This document shows, piece by piece, positions 10,201-18,795 of a DNA stretch of 64,000 nt (position 1 is the stretch's first letter; every line of letters starts with the position of its first letter). The translations under genes were made by a program, and so were the position numbers. Source of the DNA: Aquimarina algiphila (GTDB taxonomy: Bacteria; Bacteroidota; Bacteroidia; Flavobacteriales; Flavobacteriaceae); the NCBI RefSeq assembly GCF_007489275.1, contig NZ_VLNR01000004.1, positions 1-64,000 on the forward strand, in the 5' to 3' direction. The notes beneath the pieces are model-generated. The model was not told the DNA's origin. It did not search any database and saw only the letters and a list, made by a program, of their open reading frames with translations.

Positions 10201-10571
10201 AAATATTTGCAAGTATTTTCCTAATAAATGACAATGGCAAATTCATAATTAAAGAGCTACCGACACAAGCACAATTCTCTGTTATTAACGGGATTATTAT
10301 TGATGATTTTAATCAAGATGGTATAAAAGATATGTTGCTTGGGGGAAATCGTTTTGAAGTTGAAATAGAAACTACCAGATCAGATGCATCTATTGGACTT
10401 GTCCTTTTAGGTACTAAAACAGGAAAATTTAAAGCTCAAAGCTATCATCAAAGTGGTCTTTTTATTCCTTATAATGTTAAAAACATTAAAAAAATTAAAT
10501 TATCAAATAATAAAAACGGAGTTCTTGTTGCATCTAATAATAGTCATCTAAAATGCTATATCGTCAATTAA
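7263..10571 (+). CDS. FG-GAP/VCBS repeat lipoprotein with ASPIC/UnbV domain
   Basis: Large surface lipoprotein of about 1102 residues from this start. The open frame extends upstream to 7176, but that part crosses the terminator. The ATG at 7263 gives a clean lipoprotein signal (MLRYIFILSIFIVSCSKS), so I chose it. It contains many FG-GAP/VCBS blades with calcium-loop motifs such as DINNDGLSDIYF, DMDNDNDLDLYV and DFDNDGDLDLFIG. A central ASPIC/UnbV segment (GLGAKITIF, HFGLGQ, VVWTDGKQ) separates two sets of blades. Such proteins commonly accompany susCD pairs in marine flavobacteria. They are thought to bind glycans or proteins at the surface, but their role is unproven. No catalytic motif was seen. 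Confidence 0.85.
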   Translation: MLRYIFILSIFIVSCSKSKTENTPAPSSTLFSLLDQSKTNITFNNNVTEDYYNFFGVFNYAYNGAGVAIGDINNDGLSDIYFVGNQVDDKLYLNKGNFVFEDITIKSGIKQKKAWHNGVVMADVNGDNLLDIYITVGGWNETKQNRKNLLYINQGNATFKEEAQSYGIADHGFSLMASFFDMDNDNDLDLYVTNRPNQFFLGIEAVVKGKKQIPNNYSDKLYKNDNGKFIDVSSTNGITNTLGYGLGIVTSDLDKDGHTDIYVGNDFFENDYYFKNKGVGVFNEQIDQFSNHISYFTMGVDAVDVNNDGFEDLFSLDMYPNDYVRAKTTMAPMDVQSYNKILKHGFYNQYMHNVLNLNNGNGFFSDVSQLAGVNSTDWSWACLGADFDNDGDNDIFVSNGYKRDLWDRDANNKRNEYTSKPVDRNKTPNQIIKEVVNLYPSVKLRNYIFENQGDLSFTNRATDWGLKDLSFSNGAAYGDLDNDGDLDLVVNNIDDEAFIYQNTTENLTKNNFLKVKLNGPKLNSNGLGAKITIFHQDSIQFKDFKTVRGYLSSVAPIVHFGLGQIKTIDSLSVVWTDGKQNILRDINVNQQIVIKYKNAIHTAIKEEKNKSQLLTDITNEIFKSPLHHIENEYDDYKNQILLPHKLSTLGPALAIGDINNDGLEDFFLGGSKGYSSQIYLQTKDSKFIIKEQPELVNDQEQEDVFASFFDVDNDNDLDLYVVSGGNEFESENKFYNDRLYLNNGSGNFTKSSSLPQINTSGSCLVPIDFDNDGDLDLFIGSRHTPRKYPKPSSSFILENRNGKFIDVTNTIAPELKDLGMVTSAISSNIDTDQDKELLIVGEWMKIHVFKWKNGKYNDITDDLGLAKTHGWWNRIEANDIDNDGDMDFVVGNLGLNYKFKASTEKPFYIFASDYDQNGTQDVFLAKKLDDKLVPIRGKQCSTEQLPGLEKKFQSYKEFANAGLFDIIGKDQESALKYQAEIFASIFLINDNGKFIIKELPTQAQFSVINGIIIDDFNQDGIKDMLLGGNRFEVEIETTRSDASIGLVLLGTKTGKFKAQSYHQSGLFIPYNVKNIKKIKLSNNKNGVLVASNNSHLKCYIVN

Positions 10572-10675
10572 TCTTCAAACCAATATCTGTTATGATACAC
10601 CTCTGATTTTTGTATAAAAAATACAGGAACAACATATCAAGCATTAAAAAGAAAAAATAGCATAGATGGTTAAAA

Positions 10676-10705
10676 AACATTTGTTCTACAAAAACAAACA
10701 TCTGT
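10676..10705 (+). promoter_or_regulatory. Tandem operator boxes, 21-bp period, before GH3
   Basis: AACATTTGT (10676-10684) and AACATCTGT (10697-10705), start to start 21 bases, lie 66 bases before the GH3 start codon. Same box and spacing as the site before susC. Confidence 0.55.
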
Positions 10706-10770
10706 AATTTAGAAATTCTTAAAATAATTGCAGATTTATGATATAATTAAAAACTGACTACGCACATCTT

Positions 10771-13014
10771 ATGAGATCAAACCTACCTACTCTTTTTAAA
10801 ACTATTTTATTTGTAACCATCTCTTTAGTTTTTTATAACTGCAATACTGATACCAAAGAAAAACCAATACAAATAGAAAAAGCACCTAGTAAAGAATCGT
10901 CTACACCACCAAAATATAAATGGCAAGATATTACGTTATCAAATGAAGAACGTGCGGATGCATTAATTAGCGAACTTACTTTAGAAGAAAAAGCTTCTCA
11001 GATGTTAGACGTTTGCCCTGCTATTGAGCGTTTAGATATTCCAGAATACAATTGGTGGAATGAAGCTTTACATGGTGTGGCTCGAAATGGTAGAGCTACC
11101 GTTTTTCCTCAAGCAATTGCGTTTGGAGCTACATTTGATGAAAATTTAATACAACGAGTGGGAAATGCTATCTCTGATGAAGCGAGAGCAAAATATAATG
11201 AAGCTATTAAAATTGGAAACCGAAGTAGATATGCTGGATTAACATTTTGGTCTCCTAATGTTAATATTTTTAGAGATCCAAGATGGGGACGTGGACAAGA
11301 AACCTATGGAGAAGACCCTTTCTTAACAAGTCGAATAGGTGTCTCTTTTGTAAAAGGTCTACAAGGGGATCATCCAAAATACATGAAAGCAGCAGCTTGC
11401 GCCAAACACTACGCAGTTCATTCTGGCCCAGAAGAATTAAGACATGAATTTGATGCAGTAGTTTCGAAAAAAGATCTTTTTGAAACATATTTACCAGCGT
11501 TTAAGGCACTAGTTCAAGAAGCAAAGGTCGAAGGTGTGATGGGCGCTTATAATAGAACAAATGGAGAACCATGTTCTGGTAGCCCTTACCTGTTACAAGA
11601 TATATTGAGAAAAGACTGGGGTTTTAATGGATATATAGTATCTGATTGTTGGGCAATAGCCGATTTTCATACCTATCATAAAGTAACCAATACCCCAGAA
11701 GAATCAACCGCGCTTGCGCTTAAAAGTGGTACTAATATAAACTGCGGAAACGTATATTCTAATATAAAAAGTACTTTAAATCAAGGGTTAATTACTGAAG
11801 AATTATTAAATCAAAGACTCAAAGAAAATTTATTAACTCGTTTTAAACTTGGGCTCTTTGATCCCATTGGTTCAAACCTCTACGATACTATAAAAGCAGA
11901 TGTTATTGATTCTGATAAGCACAGAAAAATAGCACTTGAAACTGCTCAGAAATCTATTGTTTTACTTAAGAATAAAAACAATGTACTTCCTATAAAAAAA
12001 GATATTCGAACAGCATATATAGTTGGTCCTAATGCCTCTAATGAAGAAGTACTACTTGGTAATTATTATGGTGTAACAAGTAGTACACAAACTATCTTGG
12101 ATGGTATCGTAGGAAAAGTTAGTCCGGGAACAAGTATCAACTATAAATCTGGTGTTTTACCATTTAGAGATAATGTAAACCCTATTGACTGGTCTACTGG
12201 GGAAGCAAAAAAGGCTGATGTTTGTATTGCTGTTATGGGAATATCTGCTCTATTAGAAGGCGAAGAAGGTGAAGCTTTGGCCTCTTCTGAAAAAGGTGAC
12301 AGAACTAGCTTAAAATTACCTCAAAATCAAATCGATTATATCAAAAAATTAAAAAAGGATAGTGACAATCCATTAATTCTGGTTTTAACTGGAGGTAGTC
12401 CTATTGCAATTCCAGAAATTCATGATTTAGCAGATGCTATTCTTTTTGTTTGGTATCCTGGTGAAGAAGGTGGTAATGCTGTTGCAGATGTCTTATTCGG
12501 TGATGTTGTTCCTTCAGGAAAACTTCCAATTACTTTTCCTAAATCAGTAGATCAATTGCCTCCATATGAAAATTATGATATGAAAGGTAGAACTTATAAA
12601 TACATGATTCAAGAGCCATTGTATCCATTTGGTTTTGGATTATCATATACTCAATTTCAATATAAGAATTTAGCTATAGATGATCAATTTAATGTATCAG
12701 CACAAATAAGCAATACAGGAAATATCGAAGCCGAAGAAGTCGTTCAATTATACATAAGCTCTCCTCTTGCTGGTAAAGGAGATCCCATTTATGACCTAAA
12801 GTCATTTAAAAGAGAAAAACTTAAACCTGGTGAAACAAAAAATATAACTTTTAAACTAAATAAAGATAATTTCAATCAATTTGATGAAAATGGCAAGGAA
12901 ATTTTAAGAGATGGAAATTATACAATCTATGTTGGTGGAACGCTACCTTCTCAACGAAGTCAGGATCTAGGTGCTACCCCTGTAATTACAAAAGAAATAA
13001 ATATTAAAAAATAG
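10771..13014 (+). CDS. Glycoside hydrolase family 3 exo-beta-glycosidase, lipoprotein
   Basis: Retaining exo-enzyme that removes a beta-linked sugar from non-reducing ends; probably a periplasmic lipoprotein (VFYNCNTD, Cys at about residue 24). The 747-residue product has the full GH3 layout. The N-terminal TIM barrel contains WWNEALHG, RWGRGQETYGEDPFL, KHYAVHSGPE and the nucleophile Asp292 in GYIVSDCWA. An alpha/beta sandwich domain follows (LTGGSPIAI, GEEGGNAVADVLFG), then a C-terminal fibronectin-III-like domain. The KHYAVHSGPE form is common in beta-xylosidase/beta-glucosidase branches, so the sugar is uncertain. It stands as a single gene with its own tandem-box promoter. Confidence 0.9.
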   Translation: MRSNLPTLFKTILFVTISLVFYNCNTDTKEKPIQIEKAPSKESSTPPKYKWQDITLSNEERADALISELTLEEKASQMLDVCPAIERLDIPEYNWWNEALHGVARNGRATVFPQAIAFGATFDENLIQRVGNAISDEARAKYNEAIKIGNRSRYAGLTFWSPNVNIFRDPRWGRGQETYGEDPFLTSRIGVSFVKGLQGDHPKYMKAAACAKHYAVHSGPEELRHEFDAVVSKKDLFETYLPAFKALVQEAKVEGVMGAYNRTNGEPCSGSPYLLQDILRKDWGFNGYIVSDCWAIADFHTYHKVTNTPEESTALALKSGTNINCGNVYSNIKSTLNQGLITEELLNQRLKENLLTRFKLGLFDPIGSNLYDTIKADVIDSDKHRKIALETAQKSIVLLKNKNNVLPIKKDIRTAYIVGPNASNEEVLLGNYYGVTSSTQTILDGIVGKVSPGTSINYKSGVLPFRDNVNPIDWSTGEAKKADVCIAVMGISALLEGEEGEALASSEKGDRTSLKLPQNQIDYIKKLKKDSDNPLILVLTGGSPIAIPEIHDLADAILFVWYPGEEGGNAVADVLFGDVVPSGKLPITFPKSVDQLPPYENYDMKGRTYKYMIQEPLYPFGFGLSYTQFQYKNLAIDDQFNVSAQISNTGNIEAEEVVQLYISSPLAGKGDPIYDLKSFKREKLKPGETKNITFKLNKDNFNQFDENGKEILRDGNYTIYVGGTLPSQRSQDLGATPVITKEINIKK

Positions 13015-13701
13015 CTGACTGGAGGTATGTTTTATACCTAAAGTTAATTTTAAACCTGGAAATTAAAAATTAAAATTCCGAAATAAAATCAGACGTAAGT
13101 ATTAAGTATTAAATGTTATATTAATAAATAATCTTTTTAATCAATAAGAAATTTACAAGGGATATTATGAATAAATGATTATTCTGAAATAGATAATTTA
13201 TTTTATTTTTTGAATGAGATTCTATTTTTCTTTTTTTCGATAAAAATGAGCCAAAAGACATCCTATGCTAAACGAAATGTTTGAAAAATATTTAACGAAT
13301 TAATGTATTTATTACATTTATTACAATAATACACCCAAACCAATGTAATATTCTATTTAACAAATACTTAACCGATAAATTTTTGTTATATTGTAAGTAT
13401 TAAAACATAAGTTAAATACAATTTATTTTAAAATCTGCAGATCAAAAAAAGCTTCTGATGCATAGAAGCGATAATTAATTTTTTAAACCAAATTTTTAAT
13501 AGTTTTCACAATTTATTTGTGTTAACAGAAGATCTATTGCTTTATACGAAAACGTTTTCGTTAAGAAACATTTGTCTTAATTAATCAACATAGTAATGAA
13601 TTATAAAAATGCATATCAATTTAGAATTATGTTTTGAAGCATTACAATCAAAACATAATATCATTATGCCTTAACTAAACTATAATTTAAACACAAACAA
13701 A
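13015..13701. other. Long intergenic region before GH16; no gene seen
   Basis: Nearly 690 AT-rich bases with no credible coding frame. A weak hairpin (AGGTAT-GTTTT-ATACCT, 13023-13039) may end the GH3 transcript. The downstream half holds a small hairpin (GCTTC/GAAGC, about 13451-13469), the 16-bp palindrome at 13546-13561 and an AACATTTGT box (13567-13575). The latter has only a poor second copy (AACATAGTA) 20 bases on. Confidence 0.5.
13546..13561. promoter_or_regulatory. LacI-like 16-bp palindromic operator
   Basis: ACGAAAACGTTTTCGT is a perfect palindrome with a central CG, the form of LacI-family operators. It lies about 140 bases before the GH16 gene. No LacI regulator is encoded in the window. 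An AACATTTGT box follows it closely. Confidence 0.5.
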
Positions 13702-15273
13702 ATGAAACAACTAAACACAAAAACACTTATTGGAATTCTATTTTTCTTAATATCTCCTTTATTAACATTTGCGCAACCACCCGGCAGTGGCTGGGGCAAC
13801 CCCGTATTTCAAGATGATTTTAACGGAAATTCTTTAAACTCAAGCAAGTGGAGAGTAAAGAACAACGGCGGTAATGGAACAGGCGAAGGACAGTTTAAAG
13901 CCAATATGGTAAGTGTAGCTAATGGTATTTTGACTATTAAAAACGACCTTGTCAGCGAAGGAACAGCTGGAAGAAGAGGAGGATGGGTAGATTCCAAAAT
14001 AAAGTTTGGAAACGGTGGGGCTTTTCCGAAATATGGATATTTTGAAGCTGATATAAGAATAAATCGCCAAGGTATTAATTTTAACTGGATAGGCGGAAAA
14101 ATCTGGCCAACATGGTGGCTTTGGGAAGGTGGACAAAGCAATTATATACCTACCGAGTTTGATATCATGGAATATAGTAGATGGACCAATTTTAAAGCAA
14201 ATGGTAATGCAACCAGCTCACATCACTACAGAAACAAAGCTGCTATTGGACCTGGTGGTGCTAAAAAATTCGCTATTACCGACAAAAATTCACCCAGAGA
14301 TGAATTTAATTGGCACAGGTGGGGTTTACTTTGGACTCCTACTAAAATTACATGGTACTACGATGGCGTACCTTTTGGCTCTTCGGATCGTCCAGCAGAT
14401 GCAGCTCAAGAAACTGTACCTTTAAAATTGATTTTTTCTTCAAGTCCACACGTGGTAACTCATCCTGATACTCCGCCCAGATTTGCACCAAAAGTATCTG
14501 ACATTCTTCCTTCTTTTCAAGTTAGGTCAGTAAGAGTTTGGCAAGGTGGTAATCCTGGCAGTAGTGGTGGAGGAAATAATGGTGGAGGTAATGGAACTAT
14601 TGTTAAAATTCCGGGAACACTTGAAGGTGAAAATTACAAAACTTTATCTACTGGAGTAAGAGTGGTAAATATTCCAAATAATAAAAAAGCGCTTGGATAT
14701 ATTAAAAATAATTCATGGTCTGAGCACTATATTGATGTCCCAGCTCCAGGAACCTATGCTATAGACGTATATGCATCTTCTGGAGGTAGCGGAGGCACTA
14801 TAGATTTTACTATTAATGGAAATGCATTAGGAAAATTAGATGTTCCAAAAACCAATAACTGGAATGACTACAAAAAAGTTTCAACAGGAAATATTTTTAT
14901 TAATGCAGGAATAAAAACAGTTCGCCTTGTTTACAAAGGTGCTGGTCCATATTTATTTAATATCGACGGATTTGTATTCAGGAATACTTCTTCGAGCAGA
15001 AGTGCATTTATTGGTCCGTTAAAAGAACCAACGGTTAATCAAATAGAAATTTATCCAAATCCATCAAAAGGAAATTTCAACATTGATTTTAACCAAAAAA
15101 TTAGTAATGTCACTGCGATATTAACGGATGTTAGTGGAAGAATTGTATATCGAGAAGTCTTAGAAAATACAACAAGTCAATCTATTAATATACAAGAATT
15201 ACCACGTGGTATGTATATACTTAATTTGCAAGGAAAAGAGATAAACTTACAAGACAAATTAGTGATAGAATAA
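13702..15273 (+). CDS. Secreted GH16 endo-galactanase/glucanase with CBM6 and type IX sorting domain
   Basis: Endo-acting retaining hydrolase, probably cutting an algal galactan. The 523-residue product has a signal peptide (LLTFAQ, about residue 25). The GH16 jelly roll spans about 30-285, with the catalytic signature EFDIME (nucleophile Glu152, assisting Asp154, acid/base Glu157). A Gly/Asn-rich linker near 288-302 leads to a CBM6-like module (about 305-430, LEGENY...NIDGFVF). A C-terminal type IX secretion sorting domain follows (EIYPNPSKGNF...GMYIL). Agarase, porphyranase and kappa-carrageenase branches all share this fold, so substrate is not fixed. The gene is monocistronic with a terminator after it. 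Confidence 0.88.
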   Translation: MKQLNTKTLIGILFFLISPLLTFAQPPGSGWGNPVFQDDFNGNSLNSSKWRVKNNGGNGTGEGQFKANMVSVANGILTIKNDLVSEGTAGRRGGWVDSKIKFGNGGAFPKYGYFEADIRINRQGINFNWIGGKIWPTWWLWEGGQSNYIPTEFDIMEYSRWTNFKANGNATSSHHYRNKAAIGPGGAKKFAITDKNSPRDEFNWHRWGLLWTPTKITWYYDGVPFGSSDRPADAAQETVPLKLIFSSSPHVVTHPDTPPRFAPKVSDILPSFQVRSVRVWQGGNPGSSGGGNNGGGNGTIVKIPGTLEGENYKTLSTGVRVVNIPNNKKALGYIKNNSWSEHYIDVPAPGTYAIDVYASSGGSGGTIDFTINGNALGKLDVPKTNNWNDYKKVSTGNIFINAGIKTVRLVYKGAGPYLFNIDGFVFRNTSSSRSAFIGPLKEPTVNQIEIYPNPSKGNFNIDFNQKISNVTAILTDVSGRIVYREVLENTTSQSINIQELPRGMYILNLQGKEINLQDKLVIE

Positions 15274-15301
15274 AAGCAATCTCATTAATGATTTATATAC
15301 T

Positions 15302-15343
15302 AAAAAACATCCCTGAATTATTAGATTCAAGGGGTGTTTTTTC
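15302..15343 (+). terminator. Intrinsic terminator after GH16-CBM6
   Basis: AAAAAACATCCCTGAAT, a short loop, and ATTCAAGGGGTGTTTTTT pair imperfectly, with a bulge and wobble pairs, into an A-rich/T-rich terminator hairpin. It starts about 28 bases after the GH16 stop codon. Confidence 0.65.
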
Positions 15344-15580
15344 AATAATAGTATTAAAAACAGACCCGAATTGGTAGCTGTATTGGAATAGACACATCAT
15401 CAATAAATAACAAATATTGAAAAGGATATTAAAGCAATAAAGTAACTAACTTAAACGATGACCAACAATTGAAAAATAAAAGAGCTCAAACATTCAAAGC
15501 TTACCTAAAAGTATTTATATGCTCAACCATAAAGGAAAAAGAGTTAAAGAATAATCAAATTCGGTTTCCCCAACCACTGC

Positions 15581-15623
15581 AAAACACCTTTGTAAATGTA
15601 TACTCCATACAGAGGTGTTTTTT
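15581..15623 (+). terminator. Second terminator-like hairpin before GH43
   Basis: AAAACACCTTTGTA and TACAGAGGTGTTTT form a 14-bp stem with one G-U pair around a 13-base loop, followed by further T residues. No complete gene lies between it and the previous terminator. Confidence 0.6.
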
Positions 15624-15687
15624 ATATACAAAAATGAAGTGGAGGTTATTTTAGTTTTAAAATTCTATATTTTATTCACATCTCAAA

Positions 15688-15717
15688 TACATATGTTATA
15701 TAAATGCAAACATCTGT
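15688..15717 (+). promoter_or_regulatory. Tandem operator boxes, 21-bp period, before GH43
   Basis: TACATATGT (15688-15696) and AACATCTGT (15709-15717) have the same 21-base period as the susC and GH3 sites. They lie 97 bases before the GH43 start. Confidence 0.55.
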
Positions 15718-15814
15718 CACCCGGGAGTTTCTATCTAAATCAGAATTTAGCAAAAAAAGAATGTAAGTATAGAACTTATATCTTTAAACAAATAGCTTAG
15801 AAATCTTTACTATT

Positions 15815-17152
15815 ATGAAGAAATATACTTTCTTATTTTATTTTTGCTTTATCTGTATATATACATTCGGCCAAAATCCTCTTGTTACACATATGTATAC
15901 AGCAGACCCTACTGCCCGTGTATTCGATGACAAACTATATATATATCCATCTCATGATATCGTGCCAAAACCTGGAGGAAAGGCTCCAAAGTTTTGTATG
16001 CCTGATTATCATATTTTCTCTCTTGAAAACGGATCTACCTGGAAAGACCATGGTAGAATACTTGATCAAAACGAAGTACCTTGGGGTAAAAAAGATGCAT
16101 ATGGGATGTGGGCTCCTGATTGTATAAAAAAGGGAGACACTTATTACTACTATTATCCTGCTCCTCCCGAAGATGGATCTTTTTTTAGACGAATTGGAGT
16201 AGGTACTTCAAAAAGTCCTACAGGACCATTTAAATGGGAAGAAAACTATATTGCTGGTGTTAAGGGTATTGATCCTGGTTTACTTTTGGACGATAATGGT
16301 AAAGCTTATTTATATTATGGTGGCGGAGATGATATCTATGTCGTTCAACTAAAAGATAATATGAAAGAAATAACAGGAAAACCTATTAAAGTAGAAGGTT
16401 TACCTTCTAGTTACAAAGAAGGATCATTTCCTTTTAAACATAATGGGGTTTATTACTATACATTTGCCCATGTTTTTCCTGAAGAAGGATATACCATTGG
16501 TTATGCAACTAGTGATAGTCCATTGGGCCCTTTTACTTATAAAGGAAAAATAATGGATAACATAGGAAACGGAACAAATCATCACTCCATAGTAAAATAT
16601 AAAGGAAAATGGATTTTATTTTATCACTGGTGGGAAATTAGCGGATATAGCAGGCTTCGTTCTATGCGAGCGGATTATATGGAATTTAAAGAAGATGGGA
16701 CTATCAAAAAAGTAAAACCGACCTTAAGAGGAATTGCAAAACCAACTGTAGGAGATACTATTCAGATTGATCGATATAATGAAATCAGAGAAGCCAAAAC
16801 TGCCTTTGTAGGTGGTAATGAACCTAAAGGTTGGATGGTTTGTGATACAAGAATGATGGGGTATGTAAAATTTAATGATGTCGACTTTGGCAAAGGTACA
16901 GCCAAAAGTATTGCTGCACGCTTTTCGTGTGGACAAAGAAATGGTAGTTTTGAAGTTAGATTAGACAACCCAAAAGGTAAACTCATAGCAGATTTTCCTC
17001 TACATTTCACTGGAGGATGGAATACCTGGGAAACCATGGAAGCAAAAATCAAAGAAAAGGTAACAGGTGTTCATAATATCGTTGTTGTCTTTAAATCATT
17101 ATGGGGAGCAGATAAAATTGCAAATCTTAATTGGTTAATTTTAAAAGATTAA
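15815..17152 (+). CDS. Glycoside hydrolase family 43 enzyme with C-terminal CBM6
   Basis: Inverting glycosidase of the five-bladed propeller type. The 445-residue product has a signal peptide (CIYTFGQ, cleavage near residue 20). The GH43 catalytic triad is visible: base Asp31 in TADPTA, pKa-tuning Asp153 in GIDPGLL, and acid Glu202 in YKEGSF. The last ~130 residues look like a CBM6 sandwich (GYVKFNDVDFG, FEVRLDNPKG, NLNWLIL). Known GH43 activities include beta-xylosidase, alpha-L-arabinofuranosidase and exo-beta-1,3-galactanase; the context favours an algal galactan but does not settle it. The gene is single, with the tandem boxes before it and a bidirectional terminator after it. Confidence 0.88.
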   Translation: MKKYTFLFYFCFICIYTFGQNPLVTHMYTADPTARVFDDKLYIYPSHDIVPKPGGKAPKFCMPDYHIFSLENGSTWKDHGRILDQNEVPWGKKDAYGMWAPDCIKKGDTYYYYYPAPPEDGSFFRRIGVGTSKSPTGPFKWEENYIAGVKGIDPGLLLDDNGKAYLYYGGGDDIYVVQLKDNMKEITGKPIKVEGLPSSYKEGSFPFKHNGVYYYTFAHVFPEEGYTIGYATSDSPLGPFTYKGKIMDNIGNGTNHHSIVKYKGKWILFYHWWEISGYSRLRSMRADYMEFKEDGTIKKVKPTLRGIAKPTVGDTIQIDRYNEIREAKTAFVGGNEPKGWMVCDTRMMGYVKFNDVDFGKGTAKSIAARFSCGQRNGSFEVRLDNPKGKLIADFPLHFTGGWNTWETMEAKIKEKVTGVHNIVVVFKSLWGADKIANLNWLILKD

Positions 17153-17183
17153 ACAAACATCTTATTTAATGATTTATATAAAC

Positions 17184-17217
17184 AAAAAAATCCTGAATCA
17201 GTCTTCAGGATTTTTTT
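17184..17217. terminator. Bidirectional terminator between GH43 and sulfatase
   Basis: AAAAAAATCCTGAA, a 6-base loop and TTCAGGATTTTTTT form a perfect 14-bp stem with A and T tracts on both sides. It serves the convergent GH43 (plus) and sulfatase (minus) genes. Confidence 0.85.
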
Positions 17218-17231
17218 GTCCACAATACTTT

Positions 17232-18794
17232 TTAATAATAATAGTCCCAAAAATCGTATTTCTCTCCGTAAATGTTTTCTTTTTTATCTCCTAATTCGAT
17301 CGCTTTATCTTTCATTTCTCTCTTCATTTGATTAAGTAACTCCTTATGCTTAGGCTGAAATGATAAATCTATAGTCTCCCAAGGATCTTTTTTTACATTA
17401 AAAAGTTGTGTCACTCTAGAACCAGATTCAAATTCTCCTTTTCTCTTATTAAAATCTTTTGCGCGAACATATTCAATCAATTTATATTCTCCTTTTCTAT
17501 ATGCTCTTTGAAATTGTTTATAAGCGTGATAAGTAGTTTTTCTATGCTCTGTCGTTTCCTGTTTTATAACTGGTAATAAACTCTTGCCAGTTACAGAATT
17601 AGGTATAGCTACATTTGTAATTTCACAAATAGTAGGAAAAATATCATGAATATAGTTATATGTTTCTATCTTTTTTCCTTTATTTTTTATTACTCCACCA
17701 GCTAAAATAAAAGGGACATGTACTCCATCCTCATCATAAATATTCTGCTTTCCTATCAAACCATGATTTCCCACAGCTAAACCGCTATCTCCAGCTAAAA
17801 CAATAAGTGTATTTTTATAATCACCGCTTTCCTTTAAGGCTTCAATCACTTTCCCAATCTGAGTATCTAAATGGGTGATTATCGCATAATAATCTGCAAG
17901 ATGCTGCTGTGCTACTATTTTAGTTCTAGGCCATGGAGCTAATTCCTCATCCCGTAACACCATATTACCATTGTCAAACGGATGTTGCATCATATATGAT
18001 GGTGGTAACTTTATATTTTCTGTTTGATACTTATTTCTATACACTTCTGGTGCTTGACGAGGATCATGAGGAGCATGAAAAGCCAGATACATAAAAAAAG
18101 GTTGTTTTTTATCATAATTGGTAATAAATTCTGAAGCACTTTCTGCAAAAATTTCGGATGTATGAGGCCCATTATTCTCTGTTCCTATAGGACCTCTTTT
18201 ATCTTTTGTATTTAGGGCTCTACGAACTAATTCACCTTTGTTATTATAAATTAATAAATAAGCATCATCTTTTTTATATTCTCCCCTTTTATCCCAATCC
18301 CATAACGGCATTCTAAAATGATCTGTAAGATAAACTCCTCTCCCCATAATTCTATCTCCAGAATCAAATGATCGACTTAGGGACTTGTTATCCTGATGCC
18401 ATTTTCCGACAATATGTGTATAATACCCTGCTTTTTTAAATGTTTCTCCGATGGTAATGTGTTCTTTTGGAATAACATGCCCCTGCCCTTCTAAATCAAA
18501 CAAATTTCTTCCTGATAATAACATAGCTCTACTAGGTATACAAGTTGCACCAGAAAATGCTCCCATTAAATAGGTATTGGAAAATGAAACACCTTCATTT
18601 ACAAGATTATCCATATGAGGAGTTTCTACTTGCTGATTGCCTAAAGCATGGATTCCTGTATATCGATGATCATCTGTATAAATGACTAAAACATTAGGCT
18701 GGTTAGTATTACTTTTTTGTGCTTTTACAGATGGGAACGATAATAATAAAAAAATCATTATTACTAAATCTGTAATTTTATATTGTAAGTTCAT
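17232..18794 (-). CDS. Family S1 sulfatase
   Basis: Formylglycine-dependent sulfatase that removes sulfate esters from saccharides in the periplasm. The 520-residue product has a signal peptide ending near PSVKAQ. The metal-site VIYTDDHR comes early. The maturation motif CIPSR, with Cys85 as the residue to be converted to formylglycine, lies in GATCIPSRAMLLSGRN. GKWH and a second metal-site DSGL follow. The length is normal for S1. It lies 1 base downstream of a GH28 gene and is the last gene of the leftward cluster, followed by the shared terminator. The S1 subfamily, and so the position of the sulfate, cannot be told by eye. Confidence 0.92.
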   Translation of the reverse strand: MNLQYKITDLVIMIFLLLSFPSVKAQKSNTNQPNVLVIYTDDHRYTGIHALGNQQVETPHMDNLVNEGVSFSNTYLMGAFSGATCIPSRAMLLSGRNLFDLEGQGHVIPKEHITIGETFKKAGYYTHIVGKWHQDNKSLSRSFDSGDRIMGRGVYLTDHFRMPLWDWDKRGEYKKDDAYLLIYNNKGELVRRALNTKDKRGPIGTENNGPHTSEIFAESASEFITNYDKKQPFFMYLAFHAPHDPRQAPEVYRNKYQTENIKLPPSYMMQHPFDNGNMVLRDEELAPWPRTKIVAQQHLADYYAIITHLDTQIGKVIEALKESGDYKNTLIVLAGDSGLAVGNHGLIGKQNIYDEDGVHVPFILAGGVIKNKGKKIETYNYIHDIFPTICEITNVAIPNSVTGKSLLPVIKQETTEHRKTTYHAYKQFQRAYRKGEYKLIEYVRAKDFNKRKGEFESGSRVTQLFNVKKDPWETIDLSFQPKHKELLNQMKREMKDKAIELGDKKENIYGEKYDFWDYYY

Positions 18795-18795
18795 T

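Larger units (their letters stand above)
15274..15814. other. Intergenic region between GH16 and GH43 with two terminators
   Basis: No convincing gene. Two short plus-strand frames (about 61 codons each) lack a sensible composition or start context. A stretch of about 240 bases (15344-15580) lies between two terminator hairpins, so a small transcript or a gene relic is possible. The tandem boxes at 15688-15717 precede GH43. Confidence 0.4.

Noticed and set aside
15469..15800. Two overlapping 61-codon frames before GH43
   Set aside because: They cross a terminator hairpin and the operator boxes and have no protein-like composition.
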